Shown one piece after another: positions 15,055-22,394 of a DNA stretch of 35,603 nucleotides. Numbering within the stretch: position 1 is the first letter of the stretch; each line of letters starts with the position of its first letter. The notes beneath the pieces were generated by a model, which saw only the letters and a program-made list of their open reading frames with translations, had not been told where the DNA came from and did not search any database. The position numbers and the translations under genes are program-made. Where the stretch lies: contig JACUTX010000002.1 in assembly GCA_014859615.1 (NCBI GenBank), forward strand, positions 1 through 35,603, written 5' to 3'. The DNA is from Desulfuromonadales bacterium. Its GTDB lineage: Bacteria > Desulfobacterota > Desulfuromonadia > Desulfuromonadales > UBA2294.

Positions 15055-16051
15055 GCCGTTTATCGAGCTGTTCTCTGCTCCTTTGACTTTCAACTGGACA
15101 CTCTCTTTCCGCTGTAATTTCAGTTGTCAGCACTGTTACAGCCGCGAAGAGATGAGCGACGAGTTGTCGACAGAGGAGAACTTTCGGGTGATCGATGTTC
15201 TGGCTGAGCAGCAGGTTCCGTTTATTAATTTCGGCGGTGGTGAGCCTCTGTTATCTGCTGATCTCTATAAAATTGCAGCTTATGCAGTCAGTAAAGGGCT
15301 GAATCCGTCGATGAACTCAAACGGCTGGTTGCTCGATGAATCGGCGGCCGTCCGTTTGAAAGAGGTTGGCTTCAGAAGTGTCGGCATCAGTCTGGACAGC
15401 GCCAAAGCGGATCTGCACGATGATTTTCGTTGTATGCCCGGAGCGTATGATCGTGCTGTCAACGCGCTGCAGGCGTTGCAGAAAGTCGGTCTGCGCAGTA
15501 CGCTAAGTGCCGTCATCTCCCGGATTAATTATAAAAATTTTCGTGATATTCTCGATCTGGCCCGTGAGAACGGCGTTGCGCAAGTCTATCTGCATAATTT
15601 CAAATGCAGCGGGCGCGGGTTCAAAAATCGCGAAGAACTCGATCTGACTCCGCAAGAGTGGAAAGCTTTTTATATTGAGGCGCTGGCGGTCAAAAATGAG
15701 ACTACCGATATCGATATCTCGTTCGATGATCCGGTGATCGCCTCTCTCCCCGGCTATGCTGAAAACTCGTTGGTCAAGGGGAGCAGTTGTGGTAAACTTT
15801 CTCTGCATTTGCGCCCGGATGGTCACATCACCCCGTGTGGATTCATCCCGCTGGTGGTCGGTCATATTCTCAGGGATGATTTTCAGACACTCTGGCAGAA
15901 ATCACCGATTCTGGTCAAAATGCGCAACAAGGAAGCCAAGGGGAAATGTGGTGATTGCGGATCGTTTGAATCGTGTCTGGGCGGTTGTACAGCGCGTGCA
16001 TTTGCCACGACCGGTGATTTCAGCGAGCCCGACCCGCACTGCTGGGTTTAA
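15047..16051 (+). CDS. Radical SAM/SPASM peptide-modifying enzyme (GeoRSP type)
   Basis: This 334-residue enzyme should cleave S-adenosylmethionine to a 5'-deoxyadenosyl radical and modify the small peptide encoded just downstream. The radical SAM cluster motif CxxxCxxC is intact (Cys23, Cys27, Cys30 in RCNFSCQHCYSR), with the GGEP SAM-binding motif at 64-67. The C-terminal SPASM domain carries seven cysteines (248, 264, 301, 304, 310, 314, 332), including CGDC-x5-CLGGC, enough for two auxiliary Fe-S clusters. SPASM enzymes typically install thioether, C-C or related crosslinks in ribosomal peptides. The reaction here (thioether, heterocycle or other) is unknown. A separate PqqD-like protein overlaps its start, so recognition is supplied in trans. 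Confidence 0.93.
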   Translation: MTEPFIELFSAPLTFNWTLSFRCNFSCQHCYSREEMSDELSTEENFRVIDVLAEQQVPFINFGGGEPLLSADLYKIAAYAVSKGLNPSMNSNGWLLDESAAVRLKEVGFRSVGISLDSAKADLHDDFRCMPGAYDRAVNALQALQKVGLRSTLSAVISRINYKNFRDILDLARENGVAQVYLHNFKCSGRGFKNREELDLTPQEWKAFYIEALAVKNETTDIDISFDDPVIASLPGYAENSLVKGSSCGKLSLHLRPDGHITPCGFIPLVVGHILRDDFQTLWQKSPILVKMRNKEAKGKCGDCGSFESCLGGCTARAFATTGDFSEPDPHCWV

Positions 16052-16064
16052 CCTGCACAAAGAG

Positions 16065-16080
16065 AGAAGAGTTCTCTTCT
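16065..16080 (+). other. Hairpin upstream of the precursor-peptide ribosome site
   Basis: AGAAGA-GTTC-TCTTCT forms a 6-bp stem with a 4-base loop; AGAGAA/TTCTCT is an alternative register. It sits 13 bases after the radical SAM stop codon and 8 bases before the Shine-Dalgarno of the peptide. It could be an mRNA processing or 5'-stabilising structure that sets peptide mRNA apart from the rest of the operon. Confidence 0.45.
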
Positions 16081-16088
16081 AAGCAAAA

Positions 16089-16094
16089 AGGAGG
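16089..16094 (+). promoter_or_regulatory. Near-perfect Shine-Dalgarno of the precursor peptide
   Basis: AGGAGG lies within AAAAAGGAGGTG, 7 bases before the ATG at 16102. It is one of the strongest ribosome sites in the window. It is the main sequence argument that this tiny ORF is translated at high level. Confidence 0.8.
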
Positions 16095-16101
16095 TGTACC
16101 G

Positions 16102-16158
16102 ATGAAAAAGTATCAAAAGCCGATGGTTGTCGGATCTGCAAACGTTCATCCTTGCTAA
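16102..16158 (+). CDS. 18-residue precursor peptide of the radical SAM/SPASM system
   Basis: The ORF encodes MKKYQKPMVVGSANVHPC and ends with TAA. It is too short for standard gene callers. Evidence that it is real: a near-perfect Shine-Dalgarno at optimal spacing; its position between the radical SAM/SPASM gene and the SPASM-only gene; flanking hairpins; and a sensible layout. The basic N-terminus and YxxP-x-V-x-G segment (Tyr4, Pro7, Gly11) resemble the YxxPxL leader signal recognised by PqqD-like domains in lasso-peptide systems. That would leave a short core (about SANVHPC) ending in a single Cys. The C-terminal Cys is the obvious target for thiol-, sulfur- or selenium-based chemistry. 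The Cys codon is TGC, so selenocysteine is not encoded. The mature product and its function are unknown. Confidence 0.8.
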   Translation: MKKYQKPMVVGSANVHPC

Positions 16159-16166
16159 ACATCATC

Positions 16167-16185
16167 GGGCAGCTTTACGCTGCCC
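16167..16185 (+). terminator. Attenuating hairpin after the precursor peptide
   Basis: GGGCAGC-TTTAC-GCTGCCC is a perfect 7-bp GC-rich stem, starting 8 bases after the peptide stop. The following tract is only TTTGCATTT, so termination is probably partial. Such read-through hairpins behind RiPP precursor genes typically give much more precursor mRNA than enzyme mRNA. It may also protect the 3' end of a processed message. Confidence 0.7.
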
Positions 16186-16212
16186 TTTGCATTTAATGGA
16201 CAAAACCTTTAT

Positions 16213-17163
16213 ATGGCAATCGATCTGCTCGATACCCCGCTACGCGTGACCTGGGACCTCTGTTCCCCCGTGCAGCCTGTTTCTGCCGCCGATACGCTCG
16301 AGATTGCAGCGCGTCTGGTTGAAGCACAGCTGTTCTATGTCACCCTGGAGAGGACCCCGCTGCTCCATCCTCTCTTCCGGGATGTGGCGACAACACTTGC
16401 CGCTGCCGGTTGTCAGCTCCTTGTGACCTGCTGCGGCTCTGTTGCCGAATTAAGTGAGCTCAAAGAGCTGCCGGATCATTCCCAGCTCCTGCTCGATGTC
16501 GGCGGCTTTGTGACGACTGATGGGGTTGACTTCACAGCGCTGGAACAGACCTGCTCTACGCTATGCAAGCGGGGGGTAAACTACGGACTGACCCTCACTC
16601 CGACCCCGGAAAGACTCGGTATGATCGGGGCTCTCCTCCGGTTTTGTCTCCATCGTCAGATTCCGCGTTTTAAGTTGCCGAATATGCGTATTAATGATAA
16701 TTTTTCGCCAACGTTGCGCAGCGACCTGCTGCACGCCGGGGATATTGAACGTTTTCGTCAACTTGCGGTCGATTTTCCTGATTTTAGTGGCGAGCTTCAG
16801 CTCGATGTGCACGATCTTTTTCTCTGGGAGATCCTGTTCCCAAACGGAGGCGCTCCCCGGAGTGAATACGGTGGATGTCAGGCGGCAAACAGTCTGGCGC
16901 ATATTGACTGCACAGGAATCGTTCACCCCTGTCTCTCATGGCCGCAACCGCTCGGCTCACTTTTGAGAGATTCTTTTTATGCAATCTGGCAGGATGTGCC
17001 CAGGCAGAAGATCCGGGATTCTATTGCTGTAACTCCGGACGGATGTCAAAGATGTCGCGATTATAGTCTCTGTTTTGGCGGCTGTCGCGGTCTCTCCCGT
17101 CTCGAAGAGTTGTGGCAGGGGCGTGATCTGATGTGTGCAGGGGAGTGCAAACTGTCTGACTGA
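16213..17163 (+). CDS. SPASM-domain protein lacking the radical SAM motif (GeoRSP type)
   Basis: This 316-residue protein looks like a degenerate paralogue of the neighbouring radical SAM enzyme. Its N-terminus PLRVTWDLCSPVQPV aligns by eye with PLTFNWTLSFRCNF there. Only one of the three cluster cysteines remains and there is no GGEP motif, so it should not generate a radical. The C-terminal SPASM part is retained: Cys222, 233, 240, then CQRC-x5-CFGGC (278-291) and Cys308/312. It could bind auxiliary Fe-S clusters, hold the peptide, or form a heterodimer with the active enzyme. No Shine-Dalgarno precedes its ATG, and a hairpin lies between it and the peptide gene, so expression is probably low. 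Confidence 0.82.
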   Translation: MAIDLLDTPLRVTWDLCSPVQPVSAADTLEIAARLVEAQLFYVTLERTPLLHPLFRDVATTLAAAGCQLLVTCCGSVAELSELKELPDHSQLLLDVGGFVTTDGVDFTALEQTCSTLCKRGVNYGLTLTPTPERLGMIGALLRFCLHRQIPRFKLPNMRINDNFSPTLRSDLLHAGDIERFRQLAVDFPDFSGELQLDVHDLFLWEILFPNGGAPRSEYGGCQAANSLAHIDCTGIVHPCLSWPQPLGSLLRDSFYAIWQDVPRQKIRDSIAVTPDGCQRCRDYSLCFGGCRGLSRLEELWQGRDLMCAGECKLSD

Positions 17164-17199
17164 AATCTTTTAATGTTAATTTAAATGGAAATCCATTTT

Positions 17200-18354
17200 A
17201 TGCTGATTTATCTCGACAATTCAGCCACCTCCTTTCCAAAGCCGGAAGCGGTTTACAGGGCTGTCGATAGCGCTTTTCGTGACTGTGGCGCCAATCCGGG
17301 CCGCGGCGGTCATCGCATGTCTCTGGATGCCTCCCGTCTGGTCTTTTCTGCCCGCGAGACCATCGCCGATTTTTTTTCGATTGCTGATGCTTCACGATTG
17401 ATCTTTACCTCGGGAGCGACCGAGGCGATCAATACGGCGCTGTTCGGTCTTCTGAATCCCGGTGATCATGTGGTCACCACGGCTATGGAGCACAACTCTG
17501 TCCTCAGGCCGCTTCGCGTTCTGGAAAAATCCGGCGTTTCGCTCTCAATCGTTGATGCTGACGCATCCGGCTCTGTTTCTGCTTCGTCGATAGCAGCCGC
17601 CTGCACCGACGCCACCCGGATGGTTGTGATGACTCACTGTTCCAATGTCACCGGGACTTTGATGCCGATTGAGACGGTGGGCGAATTTTGCCGGGGGAAA
17701 AATCTGCTTTTTTTGGTTGATGCCGCCCAGACGGCGGGGCATATTCCGATTGATGTCGATGCCTTGGGGGTCGATCTTTTGGCTCTTCCAGGACACAAGG
17801 GTCTGTTTGCACCACCCGGTATCGGTTGTCTCTACGTACGGGAAGGGGTGCCGCTGCGTCCGCTGATACATGGCGGGACCGGGGGACAGTCGGAACAGGA
17901 CGAGATGCCCCTGCAGATGCCGGAACGCTTTGAAAGCGGAACCCTCAATACCCCCGGGATTGCCGGACTTAAAGCTGGTATCGAATTTATTACCGAAGTC
18001 GGTCTCAATGCGATTATGGCTCATGAACAGCAGCTGGTCGACCTGCTGGTGCGTGGTTTAAACTCTATTGATGGCGTGACGGTCTATGGCAAAGCCGGCA
18101 GCGGTCACCACGGGGGGGCCGTCTCATTTACCTGCCAAAACAGGGATCCATCCGAGATCGGCTTTATTCTCGATCAGGACTATGACATCATGGTCAGGGT
18201 CGGTCTGCATTGTGCCCCTGGTGCCCACCGGATGATCGGGACTTTTCCGGCCGGGACGGTTCGGGTCAGTCCCGGTTACTTTACGACAATTGATCAGATC
18301 GAACTGTTGATTCAGGCAGTTCATAAGATTTCTCTCGGCCAGAATCGATTTTGA
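17200..18354 (+). CDS. PLP-dependent cysteine desulfurase family protein
   Basis: This 384-residue enzyme is of the aminotransferase class V/NifS-SufS type, taking sulfur (or selenium) from cysteine (or selenocysteine). Key residues are the PLP-binding Lys200 in LPGHKG, His98 in MEHNS, Asp174 in FLVDAAQTAG, and the catalytic Cys338 in VGLHCAPGAH. The start MLIYLDNSATSFPKP is typical of the EF2568-like subgroup, whose members often sit beside selenium genes. I chose the ATG at 17200, with GGAAA upstream; an ATG at 17185 has no ribosome site. It lies about 36 bases after the SPASM-only gene. With the YedE-like transporter upstream, it suggests a sulfur or selenium donor for peptide modification, or repair of the auxiliary clusters. 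Confidence 0.88.
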   Translation: MLIYLDNSATSFPKPEAVYRAVDSAFRDCGANPGRGGHRMSLDASRLVFSARETIADFFSIADASRLIFTSGATEAINTALFGLLNPGDHVVTTAMEHNSVLRPLRVLEKSGVSLSIVDADASGSVSASSIAAACTDATRMVVMTHCSNVTGTLMPIETVGEFCRGKNLLFLVDAAQTAGHIPIDVDALGVDLLALPGHKGLFAPPGIGCLYVREGVPLRPLIHGGTGGQSEQDEMPLQMPERFESGTLNTPGIAGLKAGIEFITEVGLNAIMAHEQQLVDLLVRGLNSIDGVTVYGKAGSGHHGGAVSFTCQNRDPSEIGFILDQDYDIMVRVGLHCAPGAHRMIGTFPAGTVRVSPGYFTTIDQIELLIQAVHKISLGQNRF

Positions 18355-18367
18355 TAAGGAGGATTAG

Positions 18368-18646
18368 ATGATTCGTTTCATTTTGACTCTGATTGTTGCA
18401 GCCGTTCTGCTGACTGCGTGTGCGTTGCCACCAGAACGGCCGGTGACGCGTGAAGAGCTGATGCAGACCCGTATTTACCAAACCTTTGTCATCGTCGAAT
18501 CACCCGAGCAGATACTGGCTCTTTTGAACAGCTATGGAGAGGCGGTTCTTCTGGCGAAACGGAACATCCCCGGCAAGGATTACCCGGTGCATGTCAAATT
18601 GTTAGCAACCTCAGAAGGGATTGAAATTTCTGATTATGATCGCTAG
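18368..18646 (+). CDS. Small lipoprotein of unknown function
   Basis: The 92-residue product has a lipoprotein signal (AVLLTAC, Cys18) and a 74-residue mature part with no recognised domain. The region ELMQTRIYQTFVIVESPEQILALLNSYGEAVLLAK-like alternation of helix and strand (residues 36-70) suggests a small alpha/beta fold. A strong AAGGAGG lies 5 bases before the ATG. It follows the desulfurase by 13 bases and precedes the PhoH gene by 14, so it could belong to either transcription unit. Confidence 0.65.
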   Translation: MIRFILTLIVAAVLLTACALPPERPVTREELMQTRIYQTFVIVESPEQILALLNSYGEAVLLAKRNIPGKDYPVHVKLLATSEGIEISDYDR

Positions 18647-18660
18647 GAGATAATAGACTG

Positions 18661-19974
18661 ATGATAAAATCGTATCTGCTCGATACCAATGTTCTGTTGC
18701 ACGACCCTCAGGCTCTCTTCAAGTTTGCTGATAATAATCTGATTATCCCGATCACCGTCATCGAAGAGATCGATCGGTTTAAAAAGGATCTGAACGAAAC
18801 AGGACGCAATGCGCGTTATGTCTCCAGGGTTCTCGATGGTTTGCGCCGACAGGGGCAGCTGATCAAGGGGGTTCCTCTCGACGTCGGGGGGACGCTGCGG
18901 GTTGTATTGCATACCGGCAGTGCGATGGATCGTCTCCCGCCGGAACTGGTTGACGATCGCGGTGACAACCGGATATTGGCTGTTGCTCTCGATCTTAAAG
19001 AGAAGGGTGAAAATCCGGTCTTTGTGACCAAGGATACCAATCTGCGGATCAAAGCGGACGCGCTCGGACTGACTGCTGAAGACTATTCTTCCGATAAAGT
19101 CGATGTTGACGATCTCTATTCCGGTTACACCGATGTGCTGGTCGACAAGGCAGAGATCGATCGATTCTTTGAAGCGGGTTGTCTCGATCTGGAGGGGGAT
19201 TATCAACCGAATCAATTTCTGACCTTGACCGATTCGTCGAATCCGTCGCATACGGCACTCGGTCGTTATAATCTGACCATGCGGCGTGTTGTGCCCTTGA
19301 TTCCATTACCGAAAGAGGGGATATGGGGGATACATTCCCGTAATCGCGAACAGCAGTTTGCTTTTGATCTGTTGATGAATGATGATATCCAGCTGGTCAG
19401 TCTGGTCGGGAAGGCCGGTACCGGGAAAACCTTGCTGGCGATTGCTGTCGGTTTGCATAAATCTGCCGATGAAGGGGCTTACACCCGTCTGCTCGTTTCA
19501 CGTCCGGTCTTTCCTCTCGGCAAAGATCTCGGTTTTTTGCCCGGTGATATCGAAGAGAAGCTGGCTCCCTGGATGCAACCGATTTTCGATAATGTTGAAT
19601 TGCTCCTCGGCAGTGTCGATGAACAGGGGAAGCGCAAGCGTGGGTATAAGGAGCTGGTCGATCTCGGCCTGCTCGAAATTGAAGCGCTGACCTACATTCG
19701 CGGACGATCGATCCCGAAACAGTACCTGATTGTCGATGAAGCCCAAAATTTGACGCCGCATGAAATTAAAACCATTGTGACCCGGGCCGGTGAGGGGACC
19801 AAAGTCGTTTTGACCGGCGACCCCTACCAGATTGACAATCCCTACGTCGACTCGTCGAGCAACGGCCTGACTTATCTGGTCGAAAAGTTCAAAGGGCAGG
19901 AGATCTCGGGACATATTACGCTGAGCAAAGGGGAACGTTCCCCGCTTGCTGAACTTGCGGCAAACTTACTTTAA
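18661..19974 (+). CDS. PIN-PhoH family ATPase/ribonuclease
   Basis: The 437-residue cytoplasmic protein fuses an N-terminal PIN domain to a PhoH-type P-loop ATPase. The PIN domain (about 1-150) has acidic residues at Asp8, Glu35/36, Asp102 and Asp125. The ATPase (about 230-430) has Walker A GKAGTGKT at 250-257, Walker B YLIVDEAQN and the LTGDPYQID motif. PhoH2-type proteins of this build have been described as RNA-unwinding ribonucleases. The length is normal for the family and both active sites appear intact. AGGAG precedes the ATG. No toxin-antitoxin partner is seen next to it. Confidence 0.93.
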   Translation: MIKSYLLDTNVLLHDPQALFKFADNNLIIPITVIEEIDRFKKDLNETGRNARYVSRVLDGLRRQGQLIKGVPLDVGGTLRVVLHTGSAMDRLPPELVDDRGDNRILAVALDLKEKGENPVFVTKDTNLRIKADALGLTAEDYSSDKVDVDDLYSGYTDVLVDKAEIDRFFEAGCLDLEGDYQPNQFLTLTDSSNPSHTALGRYNLTMRRVVPLIPLPKEGIWGIHSRNREQQFAFDLLMNDDIQLVSLVGKAGTGKTLLAIAVGLHKSADEGAYTRLLVSRPVFPLGKDLGFLPGDIEEKLAPWMQPIFDNVELLLGSVDEQGKRKRGYKELVDLGLLEIEALTYIRGRSIPKQYLIVDEAQNLTPHEIKTIVTRAGEGTKVVLTGDPYQIDNPYVDSSSNGLTYLVEKFKGQEISGHITLSKGERSPLAELAANLL

Positions 19975-20018
19975 ATCAGTCCGTAAACGGCCTTCTTTCA
20001 GAATCGACTTTAAGTTAA

Positions 20019-21029
20019 ATGATTGTTCTGACTCTTGAATCCTCCTGCGATGAAACGGCCGCTGCTGTGGTCGAAAATGGACGGACGATGCGCTCGAATA
20101 TTGTCGCCTCGCAGGTCGATCTCCATGCCCGGTTCGGCGGTGTTGTTCCTGAGGTCGCTTCCAGACAGCATCTGGAAGCGATCACGATGGTTATCGATGC
20201 GGCGCTGGACCAGGCTGGTCTCAAACTTGATGAGATTGAAGGGATCGGGGTGACAGCTGGTCCCGGTCTGATCGGCGCGCTTCTGGTCGGAATCTCTGTC
20301 GGTCAGGCGATCGCCTATGCGCGGCAGATCCCGCTGGTTGGCTTGCATCATATTGAGGGGCATATCCTTGCCCCTTTGCTGGAGCGAGAAATAGCTTTTC
20401 CCTATCTGGCGCTTGCCGTATCGGGCGGTCATACCCACCTTTACCGTGTCGATGGTGTCGGCCTCTACACGACCCTCGGTCAGACCCGCGACGATGCGGC
20501 CGGTGAGGCGTTTGATAAAGTCGCCAAACTGGTCGGGCTCGGTTATCCGGGCGGCGCAAAAATCGACCAATTGGCGTCGCAAGGTGATCCTGAACTGATC
20601 ACCTTTCCGCGGCCGATGTTGCATCGCGGGCTCGATTTCAGTTTCAGTGGCATCAAAACTGCCGTACGTAATTATGTCATAGCTCATCCTGAATCGACTC
20701 AGCCTGAAAACCTGCCCGACCTGGCCGCAGGGTTCCAGGCGGCTGTTGTTGAGGTTTTGACCAAAAAAACTTTTCAAGCTGCAACGGAGAATGGCCTGCA
20801 GCGAATCGTGGTCTGTGGCGGGGTTGCATGCAATCGCGGCTTACGTTTGGCCATGCAGGAGCAGGGGGTGAAAAAAGGGGTGGAGGTTATTTTCCCTTCG
20901 CCTCTACTCTGTGGCGACAATGCAGCAATGCTCGCCGTCGCCGCTGATTATTATCTTTGTAATCAGATCTCAAGTCGGCAGATCAGGGCACGCGCCAGTT
21001 GGCCGCTTGATCTGGTCTCCAGAGGGTAG
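20019..21029 (+). CDS. tsaD: tRNA N6-adenosine threonylcarbamoyltransferase TsaD
   Basis: TsaD transfers threonylcarbamoyl from its AMP ester to adenosine 37 of ANN-decoding tRNAs, acting with TsaB, TsaE and TsaC. The 336-residue product has the ASKHA fold with the start MIVLTLESSCDETAAAV, the metal-binding HHIEGH (His111, His115), LAVSGGHTH and the C-terminal CGDNAAM motif. Length and motifs are standard. No clear Shine-Dalgarno precedes the ATG at 20019. Neighbouring genes (DUF2062, ksgA) make this a translation and RNA-modification cluster. Confidence 0.97.
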   Translation: MIVLTLESSCDETAAAVVENGRTMRSNIVASQVDLHARFGGVVPEVASRQHLEAITMVIDAALDQAGLKLDEIEGIGVTAGPGLIGALLVGISVGQAIAYARQIPLVGLHHIEGHILAPLLEREIAFPYLALAVSGGHTHLYRVDGVGLYTTLGQTRDDAAGEAFDKVAKLVGLGYPGGAKIDQLASQGDPELITFPRPMLHRGLDFSFSGIKTAVRNYVIAHPESTQPENLPDLAAGFQAAVVEVLTKKTFQAATENGLQRIVVCGGVACNRGLRLAMQEQGVKKGVEVIFPSPLLCGDNAAMLAVAADYYLCNQISSRQIRARASWPLDLVSRG

Positions 21030-21036
21030 TCCGATT

Positions 21037-21543
21037 ATGTGGCGTTATTGGCCGGTCATCCGGAAGGGAAAGCTGAGTATGATCCGCTTTGCGCGACTCA
21101 GGGCAACTCCGGACGAGATCGCCAAAGGGGCCGCCCTCGGTATTTTTATCGGTATGACGCCGACCTTCGGTTTTCAGATGGCAATCGCCCTGTTTTTCAG
21201 CTGGTTGCTCAAAGAGAATAAAATTGCCGCGGTATCCGCAGTCTGGGTCACTAATCCGGTGACTGCACCATTTATTTATGCGGCTCAGTATGAAACCGGT
21301 CGTATCCTTCTCGGGATGAATCGCTCGACATTCCCGTCTGAGTTGACTTTCGATGCTTTTAAGAGCCTGGGTATGGACATTATGGTGCCACTCTGTTTTG
21401 GCTCACTGCTTCACGCACTCCTCTGGGGCCTGCTCACCTATGCTCTGACCTTGCGTTTTATCCCTGCCTTGCGTATTGCCAAGATCAAACGTTGGCCCCG
21501 TCGTTTGAGCGTCAGACGTCATGACCCGCCTGGAGATGATTGA
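21037..21543 (+). CDS. DUF2062 membrane protein
   Basis: This 168-residue inner-membrane protein matches the DUF2062 family: a conserved segment TPDEIAKGAALGIFIGMTPTFGFQ-like start (residues 24-46) and WVTNPVTAPFIY, with three or four transmembrane helices. The family has no established function; some members are fused to glycosyltransferases. The start MWRYWPVIRKGK at 21037 was chosen because the longer frame overlaps tsaD extensively. Its stop overlaps the ksgA start (TGATG), so the two are translationally coupled. Confidence 0.82.
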   Translation: MWRYWPVIRKGKLSMIRFARLRATPDEIAKGAALGIFIGMTPTFGFQMAIALFFSWLLKENKIAAVSAVWVTNPVTAPFIYAAQYETGRILLGMNRSTFPSELTFDAFKSLGMDIMVPLCFGSLLHALLWGLLTYALTLRFIPALRIAKIKRWPRRLSVRRHDPPGDD

Positions 21544-22394
21544 TGACTGAGACTTACCGCGCCAAAAAACGGTATGGACAACATTTTTTGCATGAACGTA
21601 AATTTATCGATGATATTCTCAAGGCCGCTCAACTGACCGGGACAAGCCGGGTGCTTGAGATCGGGCCAGGTCTCGGCGCTCTGACCGATCCGCTGCTTCT
21701 CTGCGGGGTTCATCTGCTGGTTATGGAGGTTGATCGGGATATTGTCGCCCGATTCCGTCAGCGTACCGAGCCGAATCTTCAGGTTCACGAAGGTGACGCC
21801 TTGCGTCTCGACTGGCGCTCAATTCTGTGCGAACCCCCCTATACCCTGATATCTAATCTCCCTTACAATATTTCGAGTCAAATTCTGTTTCGCCTGCTGG
21901 ATGAACGGGATCTGTTTATTCGGGCTGTTCTTATGTTTCAAAAGGAAGTGGCGGACCGAATTGTTGCCAGGCCCGGCTCGCGTAATTACGGAATTCTGTC
22001 GGTTCTCAGCCAACTCTATTTTGATGTCAGACGCGTGGTGGCTGTTCCGTCCGGCGCCTTCACTCCAGCGCCGAAGGTCGACTCGGCGGTCATTGAATTA
22101 ATCCCTCTGGCGGCGCCACGTTATCCGATGGAAGATGAGCTGTTTCTGCGCCGTGTCGTCAAGGCTGCTTTTGCGCAGCGCCGCAAAACCTTGCGCAACA
22201 GTTTGCGGACCGCCGGTTTTTCAGCCGAAGAGATCGCATCCGCCGCAGAAGTTGTCGGAATCGATCTGACCCGGCGCGGTGAAACCCTGGCTCTCAATGA
22301 GTTCACTTCGCTGGCCGACACGCTGTTGGCGCAAGGGGCGGGTCGCCCCGATCAGGAGGATAAACCGACAAAAAAAGGTTCTTTTTATGAATGA
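21543..22394 (+). CDS. ksgA: 16S rRNA dimethyladenosine transferase KsgA (RsmA)
   Basis: KsgA dimethylates two adjacent adenosines in helix 45 near the 3' end of 16S rRNA, using SAM, late in 30S assembly. The 283-residue product begins AKKRYGQHFLHE, carries the SAM-binding GPGLGALT (41-48), MEVDRD and the catalytic NLPYNISS (105-112). The C-terminal helical domain is complete. GGAGA lies 7 bases before the ATG at 21543; a TTG one codon earlier is less likely. Its end overlaps the parvulin gene by 8 bases. Confidence 0.97.
   Translation: MTETYRAKKRYGQHFLHERKFIDDILKAAQLTGTSRVLEIGPGLGALTDPLLLCGVHLLVMEVDRDIVARFRQRTEPNLQVHEGDALRLDWRSILCEPPYTLISNLPYNISSQILFRLLDERDLFIRAVLMFQKEVADRIVARPGSRNYGILSVLSQLYFDVRRVVAVPSGAFTPAPKVDSAVIELIPLAAPRYPMEDELFLRRVVKAAFAQRRKTLRNSLRTAGFSAEEIASAAEVVGIDLTRRGETLALNEFTSLADTLLAQGAGRPDQEDKPTKKGSFYE

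Noticed and set aside
16156..16158. Selenocysteine at or after the end of the precursor peptide
   Set aside because: The stop is TAA and the last residue is a TGC cysteine codon; no in-frame TGA is available.
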